Shown: positions 6,180-12,616 of the stretch, piece after piece
Layout of the letters: every line of letters begins with the position of its first letter
Position numbering within the stretch: the first letter of the stretch is position 1
DNA from: Candidatus Freyrarchaeum guaymasense
GTDB lineage: Archaea; Asgardarchaeota; Jordarchaeia; Jordarchaeales; Freyrarchaeaceae
DNA length: 13,175 bases
Direction of reading: 5' to 3'
NCBI GenBank assembly: GCA_030587405.1
Contig: JAUQZD010000025.1
Span: forward strand, 1-13,175
The notes under the pieces: model-generated
What the model saw: only the letters and a program-made list of their open reading frames with translations
What the model was told of the DNA's origin: nothing
Database searches by the model: none
Translations under genes and position numbers: made by a program

Positions 6180-7112
6180 ATGCTGATTGTGGATGCGCAC
6201 ACTCATATTGTGGATGAGGGGTGGATGCCGAAGAAGTGGTGGGATGGATTGGCGAGGGTTTACGTGCATGCATTGGAGGAGATGGGCATTTCCATGACTG
6301 TGGATCAGGTTAAGTCTCAGATCTTCCAAGGCTTCTTCGACCCTGACGGGGAGAAGCTTATCAGGGAGATGGATGCTGCGGGAATTGACGTCAGCGTCGT
6401 ATGTCCTGTGGATTATGGCTTAGCCCTCGGCGAGCCTCCAACGCCTATAGAGGAGCAGAATCAGATATTCGCTGAGATCCAGAGGAAGTATCCGAAGAGG
6501 GTGGTGGCTCTCGTGAGCGTTGACCCGAGGAGGCCTGAAGCTGATAAGATAGTGAGGGCTGGGCTTGAGGACTTGGGGTTGAAGGGGTTAAAGCTTCACC
6601 CTGCATCTGGCTTCTACCCGAACGAGCCATGCGTCTACAAGCTGCTTTCAATAGCGAGGGAGTTTAACGTTCCGGTTCTCTTCCACACCGGACAGATCGT
6701 TCAGCCTCTCAGAAGCAAGTACTGCAACCCAATATACTTGGATGACCTGTTGATTGACTTTCCCGAGCTAACCATTCAAGCGGCGCATATGGGGTTTGGC
6801 TGGAGGTATGAGTTGTTCCACATGGGAGCAACGAAGACGAACTTGGTTGTTGACTTCTCGGGCTGGCAGACCATAGCACGCAGCAACTTCAAGCGGTTCT
6901 GCGAAGCGCTGAGGGAGTGCATAGACGAGTTCGGAGCTTCAAGGGTGCTTTTCGGAACTGATGGGCCATACCTGAGAGCTGCGATGCCGGATAAGGAGTT
7001 CGTCGACATGGTGAAAAACCTTCCGGAAAAAGCGCCTGAAGGGATAACCTTCACAAAGGAAGAAATAGAAGCAATAATAGGTGGTAACGCGAAAAGGATA
7101 TATAACCTCTAA
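6180..7112 (+). CDS. Amidohydrolase-2 family metal-dependent hydrolase/decarboxylase
   Basis: 310 residues from the ATG at 6180, chosen because GGGAGGGAGAAGG precedes it and because the family begins right at the metal-binding HxH (DAHTHI, H7 and H9). Other active-site markers are in family order: LKGLKLHPASGFYP (134-147), VLFHTG with H169, AAHMG with H203, and LFGTDGPY with the catalytic aspartate D261. This is the TIM-barrel amidohydrolase family PF04909, which includes ACMSD-type and gamma-resorcylate-type decarboxylases and some C-C or lactone hydrolases. The substrate cannot be read from the sequence. Both neighbours are unrelated and a T6 terminator follows, so it seems to be a single gene. 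All recognisable catalytic residues are present. An upstream in-phase start at 6036 is judged spurious. Confidence 0.88.
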   Translation: MLIVDAHTHIVDEGWMPKKWWDGLARVYVHALEEMGISMTVDQVKSQIFQGFFDPDGEKLIREMDAAGIDVSVVCPVDYGLALGEPPTPIEEQNQIFAEIQRKYPKRVVALVSVDPRRPEADKIVRAGLEDLGLKGLKLHPASGFYPNEPCVYKLLSIAREFNVPVLFHTGQIVQPLRSKYCNPIYLDDLLIDFPELTIQAAHMGFGWRYELFHMGATKTNLVVDFSGWQTIARSNFKRFCEALRECIDEFGASRVLFGTDGPYLRAAMPDKEFVDMVKNLPEKAPEGITFTKEEIEAIIGGNAKRIYNL

Positions 7113-7160
7113 AGTAAGGGAAACAGGGAGGCTTGCTAAAATCGGTAGCATCTTCCTCAC

Positions 7161-7167
7161 TTTTTTC
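7161..7167 (+). terminator. T6 terminator after the amidohydrolase
   Basis: CTTTTTTC lies 49 bases after the TAA stop, without a strong hairpin, as in archaeal oligo-T termination. Confidence 0.4.
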
Positions 7168-7299
7168 TCGTAGCCGAGGCTGATAGCTTCCAAGCTCTAA
7201 CGTTCCCTTTGCCATCCTACAGTTTTCACTTTAAAGATCCTAGGTGGAAGGCTGGATGGCGACGGATTTTATTTAGTTTAGTTAATCCTGTGACTTTAA

Positions 7300-7695
7300 T
7301 CGGGTAGGTTTGCAGCTGTGACGGGTGAAGTCACTGTAGAAGTTCAATAGATAGGTGCCTCTAGGGGTTAGTGCAAGCTTATTCGGGGGGCAGACTGGGA
7401 ACGACGAGGAGATGGTGTGAAGGCTCTTAGCCGCAGTCTAAACTTAACATTTCATGACGGCGTCTACCCGAAGCGGGTTGAGAAAATTCAAAGCCATCTG
7501 ACTTCTTCAAGAAGGAGTTAAAATTAAGGAAATTGAAGGTACTCCGGCCAACCCTTCCGCAATCTTAGGATGATTAGGGATGGTGACTTAGGACAGCTTT
7601 AGAAGGCCAAAGCGTGGAAAGAGGCGCTATTGGGAAGAGATGGTCTGCGGCTGCTGTCAGGTCCGACTGGAGAAGGGTTAAAACGTAGTCGTTAA
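7300..7695 (+). pseudogene. Broken unrecognised gene, three internal TAGs and a pair of compensating frameshifts
   Basis: One reading phase carries protein-like sequence across most of this stretch: GRFAAVTGEVTVEVQ, then GDGVKALSRSLNLTFHDG and VYPKRVEKIQ, later RMIRDGDLGQL and KAKAWKEALLGRDGLRLLSG, closing at TAA 7693-7695. TAG stops interrupt it at 7348, 7366 and 7600. Between about 7517 and 7566 the sensible reading moves to the next phase (VKIKEIEGTPANPSAIL) and then returns. That pattern fits an ancient gene with accumulated point changes and two opposite indels. I do not recognise the family. The stop codons are probably not read through, because TAG also ends apparently intact genes here (LURP-one and carbonic anhydrase). 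It runs convergently into the next broken gene. Confidence 0.5.
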
Positions 7696-7713
7696 CTTCG
7701 TCGCCGGGATATT

Positions 7714-8122
7714 TTACGCCCTTCCTTCATGTTCTATTACTTCTTTTTTCTCACAGTTTGTTACTGACTGGTTGAGCATGAAGCATGCTTGAGGTGGAAT
7801 TACATTGTCTTGGAAGACGTGGATAACCTCCTCGTCATCCACGGCTGTTATGAAGGAGGTTATACCTCCTTAACCTCCCTCTCCACCCTCCTAGCCGCAT
7901 CAAGCACCTTAAGCCTAAGGTCAACCCTATCCTCAGCCAAGACAACAAGGACGTTAGCACATTTGACGTAAACGTCTCCTTTAGGGGTTTGTAATTACAC
8001 CTACAAGCATGTCCCTTAGCTTACGCCTAAGCATGAGGGAAACGTGGACATCGCTTCGTCCCGTGAACTCTTAAAAACACATAGGCGGGGCATTTCGCCA
8101 AAAAGTGTCGTGAAAGCCACCA
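7714..8122 (-). pseudogene. Broken small gene (about 135 codons), three single-base shifts
   Basis: ATG at 8122-8120 starts MVAFTTLFGEMPRLCVFK. The reading then shifts to EFTGRSDVHVSLMLRRKLRD and DMLVGVITN (ending at TAA 7983-7981), then to PKGDVYVKCANVLVVLAE and DRVDLRLKVLDAARRVEREV (ending at TAA 7862-7860), then to ITSFITAVDDEEVIHVFQDN, ending at TAA 7716-7714. One G missing near 8068, one extra C in a CCCC run near 7985 and one missing T near 7863 would restore a single frame. A TATA-like TTTAAA stands about 40 bases before the ATG. LFGxMPRLxV recalls the N-terminus of some archaeal winged-helix proteins, and NVLVVL recalls the beta strand of nucleotidyltransferases, but neither is enough to name it. 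Confidence 0.55.
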
Positions 8123-8125
8123 TGC

Positions 8126-8163
8126 AACGTTTACGTGGGGAAAGTAAAACGTTTTCTTTTAAA
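8126..8163 (-). promoter_or_regulatory. TATA box and operator-like inverted repeat before the broken gene
   Basis: On the minus strand TTTAAA (8163-8158) is followed by AACGTTTTAC (8153-8144), nine bases, then GTAAACGTT (8134-8126). These are nine-base arms with one bulged base. The repeat fills the space between TATA box and ATG, where an archaeal repressor would act. Confidence 0.35.
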
Positions 8164-8273
8164 GGTTTTCTGGGAGGTGACCCGTTGCATAATTGGTTTC
8201 CGTTTTATTTTAGCACATTAAATCCAAGCAAGCGTAGAGTGTAGACTCCTTTTCGAATTTTGGAGTGCTGTTC

Positions 8274-8279
8274 AAAAAA
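8274..8279 (-). terminator. T6 terminator of the DUF169 gene
   Basis: The minus strand reads CTCCTCTTTTTTG directly after the TGA stop of the DUF169 gene, a typical archaeal end signal. Confidence 0.45.
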
Positions 8280-8286
8280 GAGGAGG

Positions 8287-9027
8287 TCAGGGTATTGGAA
8301 AGGGAGGGGGCATTGGTAGAGCTGTTGGAACGGGATACTTGGCGACTCTCTGCTTTTTCATCCCGTCAATTAATTCTTCTGCTTTTGATGTGGGAACCGT
8401 AAATAGTAACTCATCGTCATGGGTCATGGCGAAAACACGGTCTCCATTTCCAGGCACTACTAACTGGTATTCACCGGTGTTAAAGGTCCGAATTATTCCT
8501 GCGGAGCATGAGGCAGTAACACCGATCAGCTCTGCCTTAAGCCTCCTCCCTTCCCTGTACATCGCTCCCTGGATGAGCCGCATAATCTGGGCGGGATTCC
8601 CGTAAACGAGGATCAGGTCTGGAAGGATTCTCGTCCGAGTAAGGGGAGAAACAACAATACCACCATATTTGCCCGCTTCAAGGCGATCCATGCTTTCAAC
8701 AAGCATTTTTGCCGCCTCATCGTTTGACACGTACCCTACTCCAAGAAAGAACTGTCTAATGAGAGAGTCGTCGATGTCCGCCCATCCGTAGTTTAGGCTT
8801 GCAGCCGGACAGCCGCTGTCCTCTTTCGTCACACCAACAGTCCAGCCGTATCTTCGGCTCAGTGTGAGAGCCTGGCAGACCGCTATCTTCTTCTCGGGTC
8901 TTCTCGTTCTCTCTGGAAACTCTGATTCATCCTTAACAAGTTTTACAGCAAGTGGGTATGTGTGTGGCCGAAGCATCTCCTCAAGCGACTTACCAATGTT
9001 TCTCCACTTCTCAAGTTCTGAATCCAT
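8287..9027 (-). CDS. DUF169 family protein
   Basis: 246 residues, full length for the family. Recognised from PLAVKLV (25-31), IAVCQALTLSRRYGWTVGV (48-66), the cysteine-proline SGCPAAS (71-77), VYGNPAQIMRLIQG (141-154), TASCSAG (171-177) and the late PGNGDRVFAMTHDDEL (192-207). The three cysteines C51, C73 and C174 sit in conserved stretches and could bind metal or a cluster, but no function is established for DUF169. The C-terminal tail is proline-rich (PTALPMPPPFPIP). AGGTGA lies about six bases before the ATG, and a perfect 11-bp direct repeat (9049-9070) lies 22 bases upstream in the promoter region. A T6 run follows the stop, so this is probably a single-gene transcript. Confidence 0.85.
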   Translation of the reverse strand: MDSELEKWRNIGKSLEEMLRPHTYPLAVKLVKDESEFPERTRRPEKKIAVCQALTLSRRYGWTVGVTKEDSGCPAASLNYGWADIDDSLIRQFFLGVGYVSNDEAAKMLVESMDRLEAGKYGGIVVSPLTRTRILPDLILVYGNPAQIMRLIQGAMYREGRRLKAELIGVTASCSAGIIRTFNTGEYQLVVPGNGDRVFAMTHDDELLFTVPTSKAEELIDGMKKQRVAKYPVPTALPMPPPFPIP

Positions 9028-9048
9028 AAGGGTTCACCTTCTCTGTTA

Positions 9049-9070
9049 GTTATGAATAAGTTATGAATAA
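9049..9070. repeat. Perfect 11-bp tandem repeat in the DUF169 promoter
   Basis: GTTATGAATAA occurs twice head to tail (9049-9059, 9060-9070). Spacing of one helical turn on the upstream side of the DUF169 gene suits a regulator site, but it may equally be a slippage duplication. Confidence 0.5.
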
Positions 9071-9133
9071 AAATAAGAAATAAATTTTATTTATCTTGAA
9101 ATTATCTTAAAGAGAACGTCAAATCGGAAGAAA

Positions 9134-9460
9134 TTGGAACTTGCACTTAATGTGTGGGCGATTTCCAGCCATAAACCTGCACAAGAATCAGGAATTTCAA
9201 GGGAAAGGCTGAAAGAAATAAATTCTAATAATCGGATGTTAAAAGGGGTTATCTTCGAAATGAAAAAGTTCCTGCAGGCCGATAAAGTTCCCTCAATCAA
9301 ACTAAAGCTCTTTGGGAAAAGTGTTATGATGGTTAAGGGCGGGTGGGTTCGGGGCTATGTGGTGCCCGCATTACCCACAGGTCGCTTAACAGCAGATATG
9401 TGGTTCGCTATCGTTCACCTAAGCCCTCGCAGGTCACATATATCCGCTGAAAGATGCTAA
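9134..9460 (+). CDS. Doubtful 108-codon ORF
   Basis: Starts at TTG behind a close GGAAG. The segment SGISRERLKEINSNNRMLKG and then VIFEMKKFLQADKVPS is amphipathic and could be helical, and the first two thirds have reasonable codon use. The last third (PTGRLTADMWF...SPRRSHISAERC) looks random. No family recognised and no neighbour supports it. It could be a remnant of a DNA-binding or mobile-element protein, or chance. It lies divergent to the DUF169 gene across about 106 bases. Confidence 0.25.
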   Translation: MELALNVWAISSHKPAQESGISRERLKEINSNNRMLKGVIFEMKKFLQADKVPSIKLKLFGKSVMMVKGGWVRGYVVPALPTGRLTADMWFAIVHLSPRRSHISAERC

Positions 9461-9611
9461 ACTTGTGCCAAACAATTAAGGTAACGGAAAGCACCGCGTT
9501 GGCGACAAATGAATAGATCAAGTTTCTCAAGAGGATTAGGGACTGTTAACAAGAACGCTATTTACAGCAGAGTGATTTGTGTCATTTTACAAAGAAGCTT
9601 CGTATGCCTAC

Positions 9612-9633
9612 AATTGCGTGAAAATTGCGTGAA
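9612..9633. repeat. Perfect 11-bp tandem repeat
   Basis: AATTGCGTGAA occurs twice head to tail (9612-9622, 9623-9633) in non-coding sequence, 28 bases before the hairpin pair at 9662. Confidence 0.6.
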
Positions 9634-9661
9634 ATTTGACTGGTGTGAAGTCTAAGATCCA

Positions 9662-9723
9662 CTAACCGTCCCCTTCGTTAAGGAGGGGGTTAGGCGATGA
9701 ACCAGTTGCATTCTGGGTTCATC
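9662..9723 (-). ncRNA. Two adjacent hairpins, possible RNA or mobile-element end
   Basis: GATGAACC (9696-9703) pairs perfectly with GGTTCATC (9716-9723). Two bases away, CTAACCGTCCCCTT (9662-9675) pairs with AAGGAGGGGGTTAG (9680-9693) over a 14-base arm with three mismatches and a four-base loop. Read on the minus strand they follow a 78-codon frame containing CASCGSC. Strong subterminal hairpins after an open frame recall the right ends of IS200/IS605-type elements and their guide RNAs, but no TnpB motif was found, so the assignment is speculative. A regulatory RNA is the alternative. Confidence 0.25.
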
Positions 9724-10310
9724 CGCTATGCAGCTTGTTTGCTGTGCTTTCAACCCTACGTTCTCTACTAAGCGTGCTACGCAGGAACCGCAGGATGCAC
9801 AACCATACTTGATGGCTGCTTTAGCTTGTTCGCTTGGCAGGATGCCAACTCGTAGTATTTTGGATCCTTCAGCATGTCCCCTTAACATGTCATGCCAATA
9901 TGCAACGTGTAACCCTGAACGAGTCTTTGGACGCCTCCCCTTCCAGCATCGTGGAGGCTAAGCTTACATATTAATGTGAGGTTATTTAAAAAAATTTTTA
10001 GTGAAAACGTGCTAATTACCGTGTTGATTTTTATTAGCATCGCGATTAATTGGAAAGTTTAAATTAGATTCCACTGACAGACATATGCACCTAATTTAGT
10101 TTGAATTAGTTTGCTAATAAGTAAGTAGTAGGTTTAATTCAGGGAAATGGGTAAAGCGCCGCTTCCTTAACTGCCATGTAGGTTCTTAGGCTTCTGTAGG
10201 AGAGTCTGCCATAAGGGGCATAGGAAGGGAACTCCTGAATAAGCATTCAAACCTCCTCTTTTAGATGATTAGTTAGAGGGAGCACTTTGACTGGTAGTGT
10301 TGGTGGTTGT
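9724..10310. other. Gene-free gap after the hairpins
   Basis: From 9724 to 9960 the sequence is GC-balanced with short frames on both strands (minus-strand reading GRRPKTRSGLHVAYWHDMLR), none recognisable. From 9965 to 10130 it is strongly AT-rich, with a TTTAAATTA element near 10060 and an imperfect 11/10-base tandem (AATTTAGTTTG, AATTAGTTTG) near 10093-10113. From 10140 to 10260 it is GC-balanced again, with no frame I can name. Nothing clearly functional was identified. Confidence 0.4.
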
Positions 10311-11435
10311 TTAACGGTTCAATGCGGCCTCCGCCACCACACTGGTGAAGTATATTATGTCCTTGTCTGCCCCTGTTTTCTCGGCTGTGTACCTCATGTT
10401 GAAGGCGCAGAATGGACATGGCGTTATTATGCGTTTCTCTGGTGCTTGGGCGAAGAGGTTGGAGGCCATCTTGAGGGATAGGTCCCTGTAGAGGGAGCGT
10501 ACACCCGCCCCCGACCCACAGCATGGAGCCTTCTCCCTCTTTTCAGGCATCTCGATGATTTCCACTCCGCATGCCTTAAGGACTTCCCTTGGCTCGTCGT
10601 AGATGCCTTCCGTTCTTCCCAAGTGGCATGGGTCGTGGTAGGTTGCCCTCCAGCTTATGCTCTTCAGCCCGAGTTTGCCGGCTTTAACCAGGTTAAAGAT
10701 TGTTTGGGTTACGTGCTCGACCGTGAAGGGAAGCTTTCCAACCAGTTCGGGATAGTAGTTTTTGAAGCACCTGTAGCATCCGACGCATGGCAGTATCACC
10801 CTTCTAATCCCTTCACTTTCAAACCTCTCAACGTTCCTCGTGAAAACTTCTTCGGCTAGGTCGGTCATTCCTGCCTCGTAGATGTAGTTTCCGCAGCAGC
10901 CTTCGTCCCTAAGAATCCTGAACTTCACCCCGCCGGCCTTTAACACTTGATACGTTGACCGGGCTGCGTCCGTTACAAGGTACGATGCGAGGCAGCCAAC
11001 GTAAAGGAGAACGTCTGAGTCCACCTCCTCGTACTTGTCCGGGAGCCAGTCAAGCCTTCTCTCGGGGTCCCCCTTCACCGAGTTCCCCAGCTTCAAAATG
11101 CCGTTTATTATCTTCCTCCCCCTCTCGAGCGGAGCTAAGCCAGCCTTAACCAGTCCCGCCCGGGCGGCTCCGACCACTTCAGGCGTCTTAATCTCGTATG
11201 GACAGACCGAGGTGCAAAGGTAGCATTCAGTACACGAGTACATGGACTCAACATCCCTCTCTGAGAGCTCCTCACTCCGCAGGATTCGGGCGGCAGACCT
11301 CAACCTCCATGGAGGAGAGAGAACATCATCGCCTGAAGCCTTAAAGGTTGGGCAGACGTCAAGGCAGACGTTGCACTCAGAGCATGAGTCTGCTTCAGCC
11401 AGGGCTTCCTCAACCTTCAACGCGACCACCCTCAC
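10311..11435 (-). CDS. HdrD/GlcF-like Fe-S protein: two [4Fe-4S] motifs and two CCG domains
   Basis: 374 residues. Two ferredoxin-type motifs lie at the N-terminus: C18-C21-C24-C28 (CSECNVCLDVCP) and C68-C71-C74-C78 (CTECYLCTSVCP). Two cysteine-rich CCG domains follow: C148, C180-C181-G, C217/C220, and C270, C305-C306-G, C340/C343, with canonical CX31-39CCGX33-36CXXC spacing. This is the architecture of heterodisulfide reductase subunit D and of glycolate/lactate oxidase Fe-S subunits, where CCG domains can carry the non-cubane cluster for disulfide chemistry or serve electron transfer. HdrE, HdrA or a flavin oxidase partner is absent from the window, so the redox partner is unknown. The GTG at 11435 fits a leaderless transcript; a TTG five codons in, behind GAGGGTGG, is an alternative start. 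All cluster ligands are intact. Confidence 0.9.
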   Translation of the reverse strand: MRVVALKVEEALAEADSCSECNVCLDVCPTFKASGDDVLSPPWRLRSAARILRSEELSERDVESMYSCTECYLCTSVCPYEIKTPEVVGAARAGLVKAGLAPLERGRKIINGILKLGNSVKGDPERRLDWLPDKYEEVDSDVLLYVGCLASYLVTDAARSTYQVLKAGGVKFRILRDEGCCGNYIYEAGMTDLAEEVFTRNVERFESEGIRRVILPCVGCYRCFKNYYPELVGKLPFTVEHVTQTIFNLVKAGKLGLKSISWRATYHDPCHLGRTEGIYDEPREVLKACGVEIIEMPEKREKAPCCGSGAGVRSLYRDLSLKMASNLFAQAPEKRIITPCPFCAFNMRYTAEKTGADKDIIYFTSVVAEAALNR

Positions 11436-11456
11436 AGGGAAAGTATGCCTTGTAAG

Positions 11457-11468
11457 TAATAAAAAGGA
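11457..11468 (-). promoter_or_regulatory. TATA box of the HdrD-like gene
   Basis: The minus strand reads CCTTTTTATTA with its centre 26-27 bases before the GTG at 11435, the distance at which archaeal transcription starts. This predicts a leaderless mRNA, consistent with the poor ribosome site before the GTG. Confidence 0.5.
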
Positions 11469-11571
11469 TTCCTATTTTGCAGGGGTTCAGCGTTGATGAT
11501 TGCTGGTGAGGATAAGTCTTTTAACCGATGAAGGACACGTTTCGGTTGAGGCCTGGTTTGGAGGGGTGCAA

Positions 11572-11982
11572 ATGAGTGGCGAATTAAAGTTTACGAAGGT
11601 GGATCAGATAGGAATTGTAGTCAGGGATTTCGAGAAGACCTCGAAGTTCCTAACTGAAAAGTTCGGAATAGGACCCTTCCCCTCCATAGAGGCGGAGCAT
11701 GGGTCAGCGAAGCTCAAGATAGGCTTGCTTCACCTTGGAGGAGTCCAGATAGAGCTGATACAGGTATTGGAGGGAGAGTCGATCCACAGCAGGTTCCTCA
11801 GGGAGAGAGGCGAGGGACTCCACCACCTAGGGTTCTTCGTGAAAAACCTTGATGAGGCGTTGAAGGTTATGGAGGAGAGGGGGGTTAAGGTCGCTGAAGG
11901 AGGGGAAATACTGGGGGTCAAGTACGCCTACCTAGACACCGAGAAGGAAATAGGAATCACCCTCGAGCTAATCCAAACATGA
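11572..11982 (+). CDS. VOC-family protein, methylmalonyl-CoA-epimerase-like
   Basis: 136 residues from the ATG at 11572, chosen because GGAGGGG lies six bases upstream and the length then matches epimerases (about 135-140). Two VOC (glyoxalase-fold) beta-alpha-beta-beta-beta modules are visible. The first runs from VDQIGIVVRDFEKTSKFL and the second from GLHHLGFFVKNLDEALKVM. Likely metal ligands are E61 (IELIQ), a histidine of GLHHLGF (H84/H85) and E132 (TLELIQ). The first ligand position, histidine in classical methylmalonyl-CoA epimerase (DHIGIAV), is glutamine here (DQIG, Q12). That could mean altered metal binding or another VOC activity; the epimerase role is therefore tentative. No methylmalonyl-CoA mutase or propionyl-CoA carboxylase gene is nearby. 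A frame open from 11500 is judged too long at its N-terminus. Confidence 0.8.
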   Translation: MSGELKFTKVDQIGIVVRDFEKTSKFLTEKFGIGPFPSIEAEHGSAKLKIGLLHLGGVQIELIQVLEGESIHSRFLRERGEGLHHLGFFVKNLDEALKVMEERGVKVAEGGEILGVKYAYLDTEKEIGITLELIQT

Positions 11983-12097
11983 AAGAAGGATCAAAGTGAA
12001 CATGTGAAAGCACGGAAACCTTGAAATACCTGATAAATTCACAAAGTATGAACGTAGGAAGAATAAAGAATACGTCGACACCGTAATCGTTCATCCC

Positions 12098-12114
12098 TTT
12101 AATTTTATTTTTCC
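12098..12114 (+). terminator. T-rich terminator after the VOC gene
   Basis: TTTAATTTTATTTTT lies 116 bases after the VOC stop, in otherwise gene-free sequence; a plausible archaeal end signal. An open stretch without a start codon (12008-12145, EIPDKFTKYERRKNKEYVDT) overlaps it and is not called. Confidence 0.3.
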
Positions 12115-12168
12115 CTTACGGAGGCTGTCTCCTTCGCTGGCTTAACATCGCTCTTAACCGCGTCCTAT

Positions 12169-12197
12169 TATAGACCCTGTATAGACCCTGTAGACCT
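12169..12197. repeat. Tandem 11-bp repeat, two perfect copies plus a partial third
   Basis: TATAGACCCTG occurs at 12169-12179 and 12180-12190, followed by TAGACCT (12191-12197). It lies in the gap between the VOC gene and the broken nucleotidyltransferase. Confidence 0.6.
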
Positions 12198-12296
12198 GCG
12201 GATGCTGTCCGGCAAGGCGTTTAGATGGCTTATGGGTACGTGGTAGCAGTCTAGGATTGATCATGACCTTGCGTAGCGGATTAGCAGGCGAGAATG

Positions 12297-12304
12297 TTTA
12301 AATA
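12297..12304 (+). promoter_or_regulatory. TATA box of the broken nucleotidyltransferase
   Basis: TTTAAATA, a good archaeal TATA element, stands directly before the relic. A start of transcription near 12327 would give a very short or absent leader, so this may be a surviving promoter of a dead gene. Confidence 0.4.
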
Positions 12305-12573
12305 GTGGGGGAGACGGGAGGAAGGGATTGCTGTGGCGTCAAAGGGGTTCTTGGTGAGGCTGAAGTGTTCGTTTTTGGAAGCGGCGGCAAGGGGCTGACT
12401 GGAGGAAGCAACGTAGACGTGCTCGTTGTGTTGCCAAGGACACCGGGAGGAAGCGGAGAAAGGGCAAAGGCTAAAGAGAGGCTGACCTGCCCTTAACACA
12501 TCCAGTTGAGATACACTTGGTCACGCCTGAAGAGAAAAAAGTGGTATGAGAAGCATGCTAAACCCTTTTGTAC
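12305..12573 (+). pseudogene. MNT-type nucleotidyltransferase relic with frameshifts and a lost catalytic Asp
   Basis: The first reading phase gives LGEAEVFVFGSGGKG and then GGSNVDVLVVLP, which matches the GSx(9-10)DxD active site of minimal nucleotidyltransferases. The first Asp is Asn (SNVD for SDID) and the spacing is one residue short. It stops at TAA 12494-12496. The next phase continues LPLTHPVEIHLVTPEEKK, the usual C-terminal HPxEIHxVTPEE of these proteins, to a TGA. An extra A in the A6 run (12535-12540) separates it from WYEKHAKPF, the expected continuation (WYxRH). At least two frameshifts plus the missing Asp make this inactive. Intact relatives usually act as the antitoxin partner of HEPN toxins, or alone; no HEPN gene is visible beside it. 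Confidence 0.72.
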
Positions 12574-12616
12574 GCTTGGAGCCAGCGCGGGTCTAAGTGA
12601 CTTGGCAGGGTTTAGG

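Noticed and set aside
10140..10260. Possible transposase C-terminal remnant (reading ASVGESAIRGIGRELLNK)
   Set aside because: Only a vague likeness recalled from TnpB tails; no catalytic or zinc-finger motif, so not claimed.
12305..12496. Intact 63-residue protein
   Set aside because: The reading is the N-terminal half of a nucleotidyltransferase with its continuation in other phases, so it is treated as part of a broken gene.
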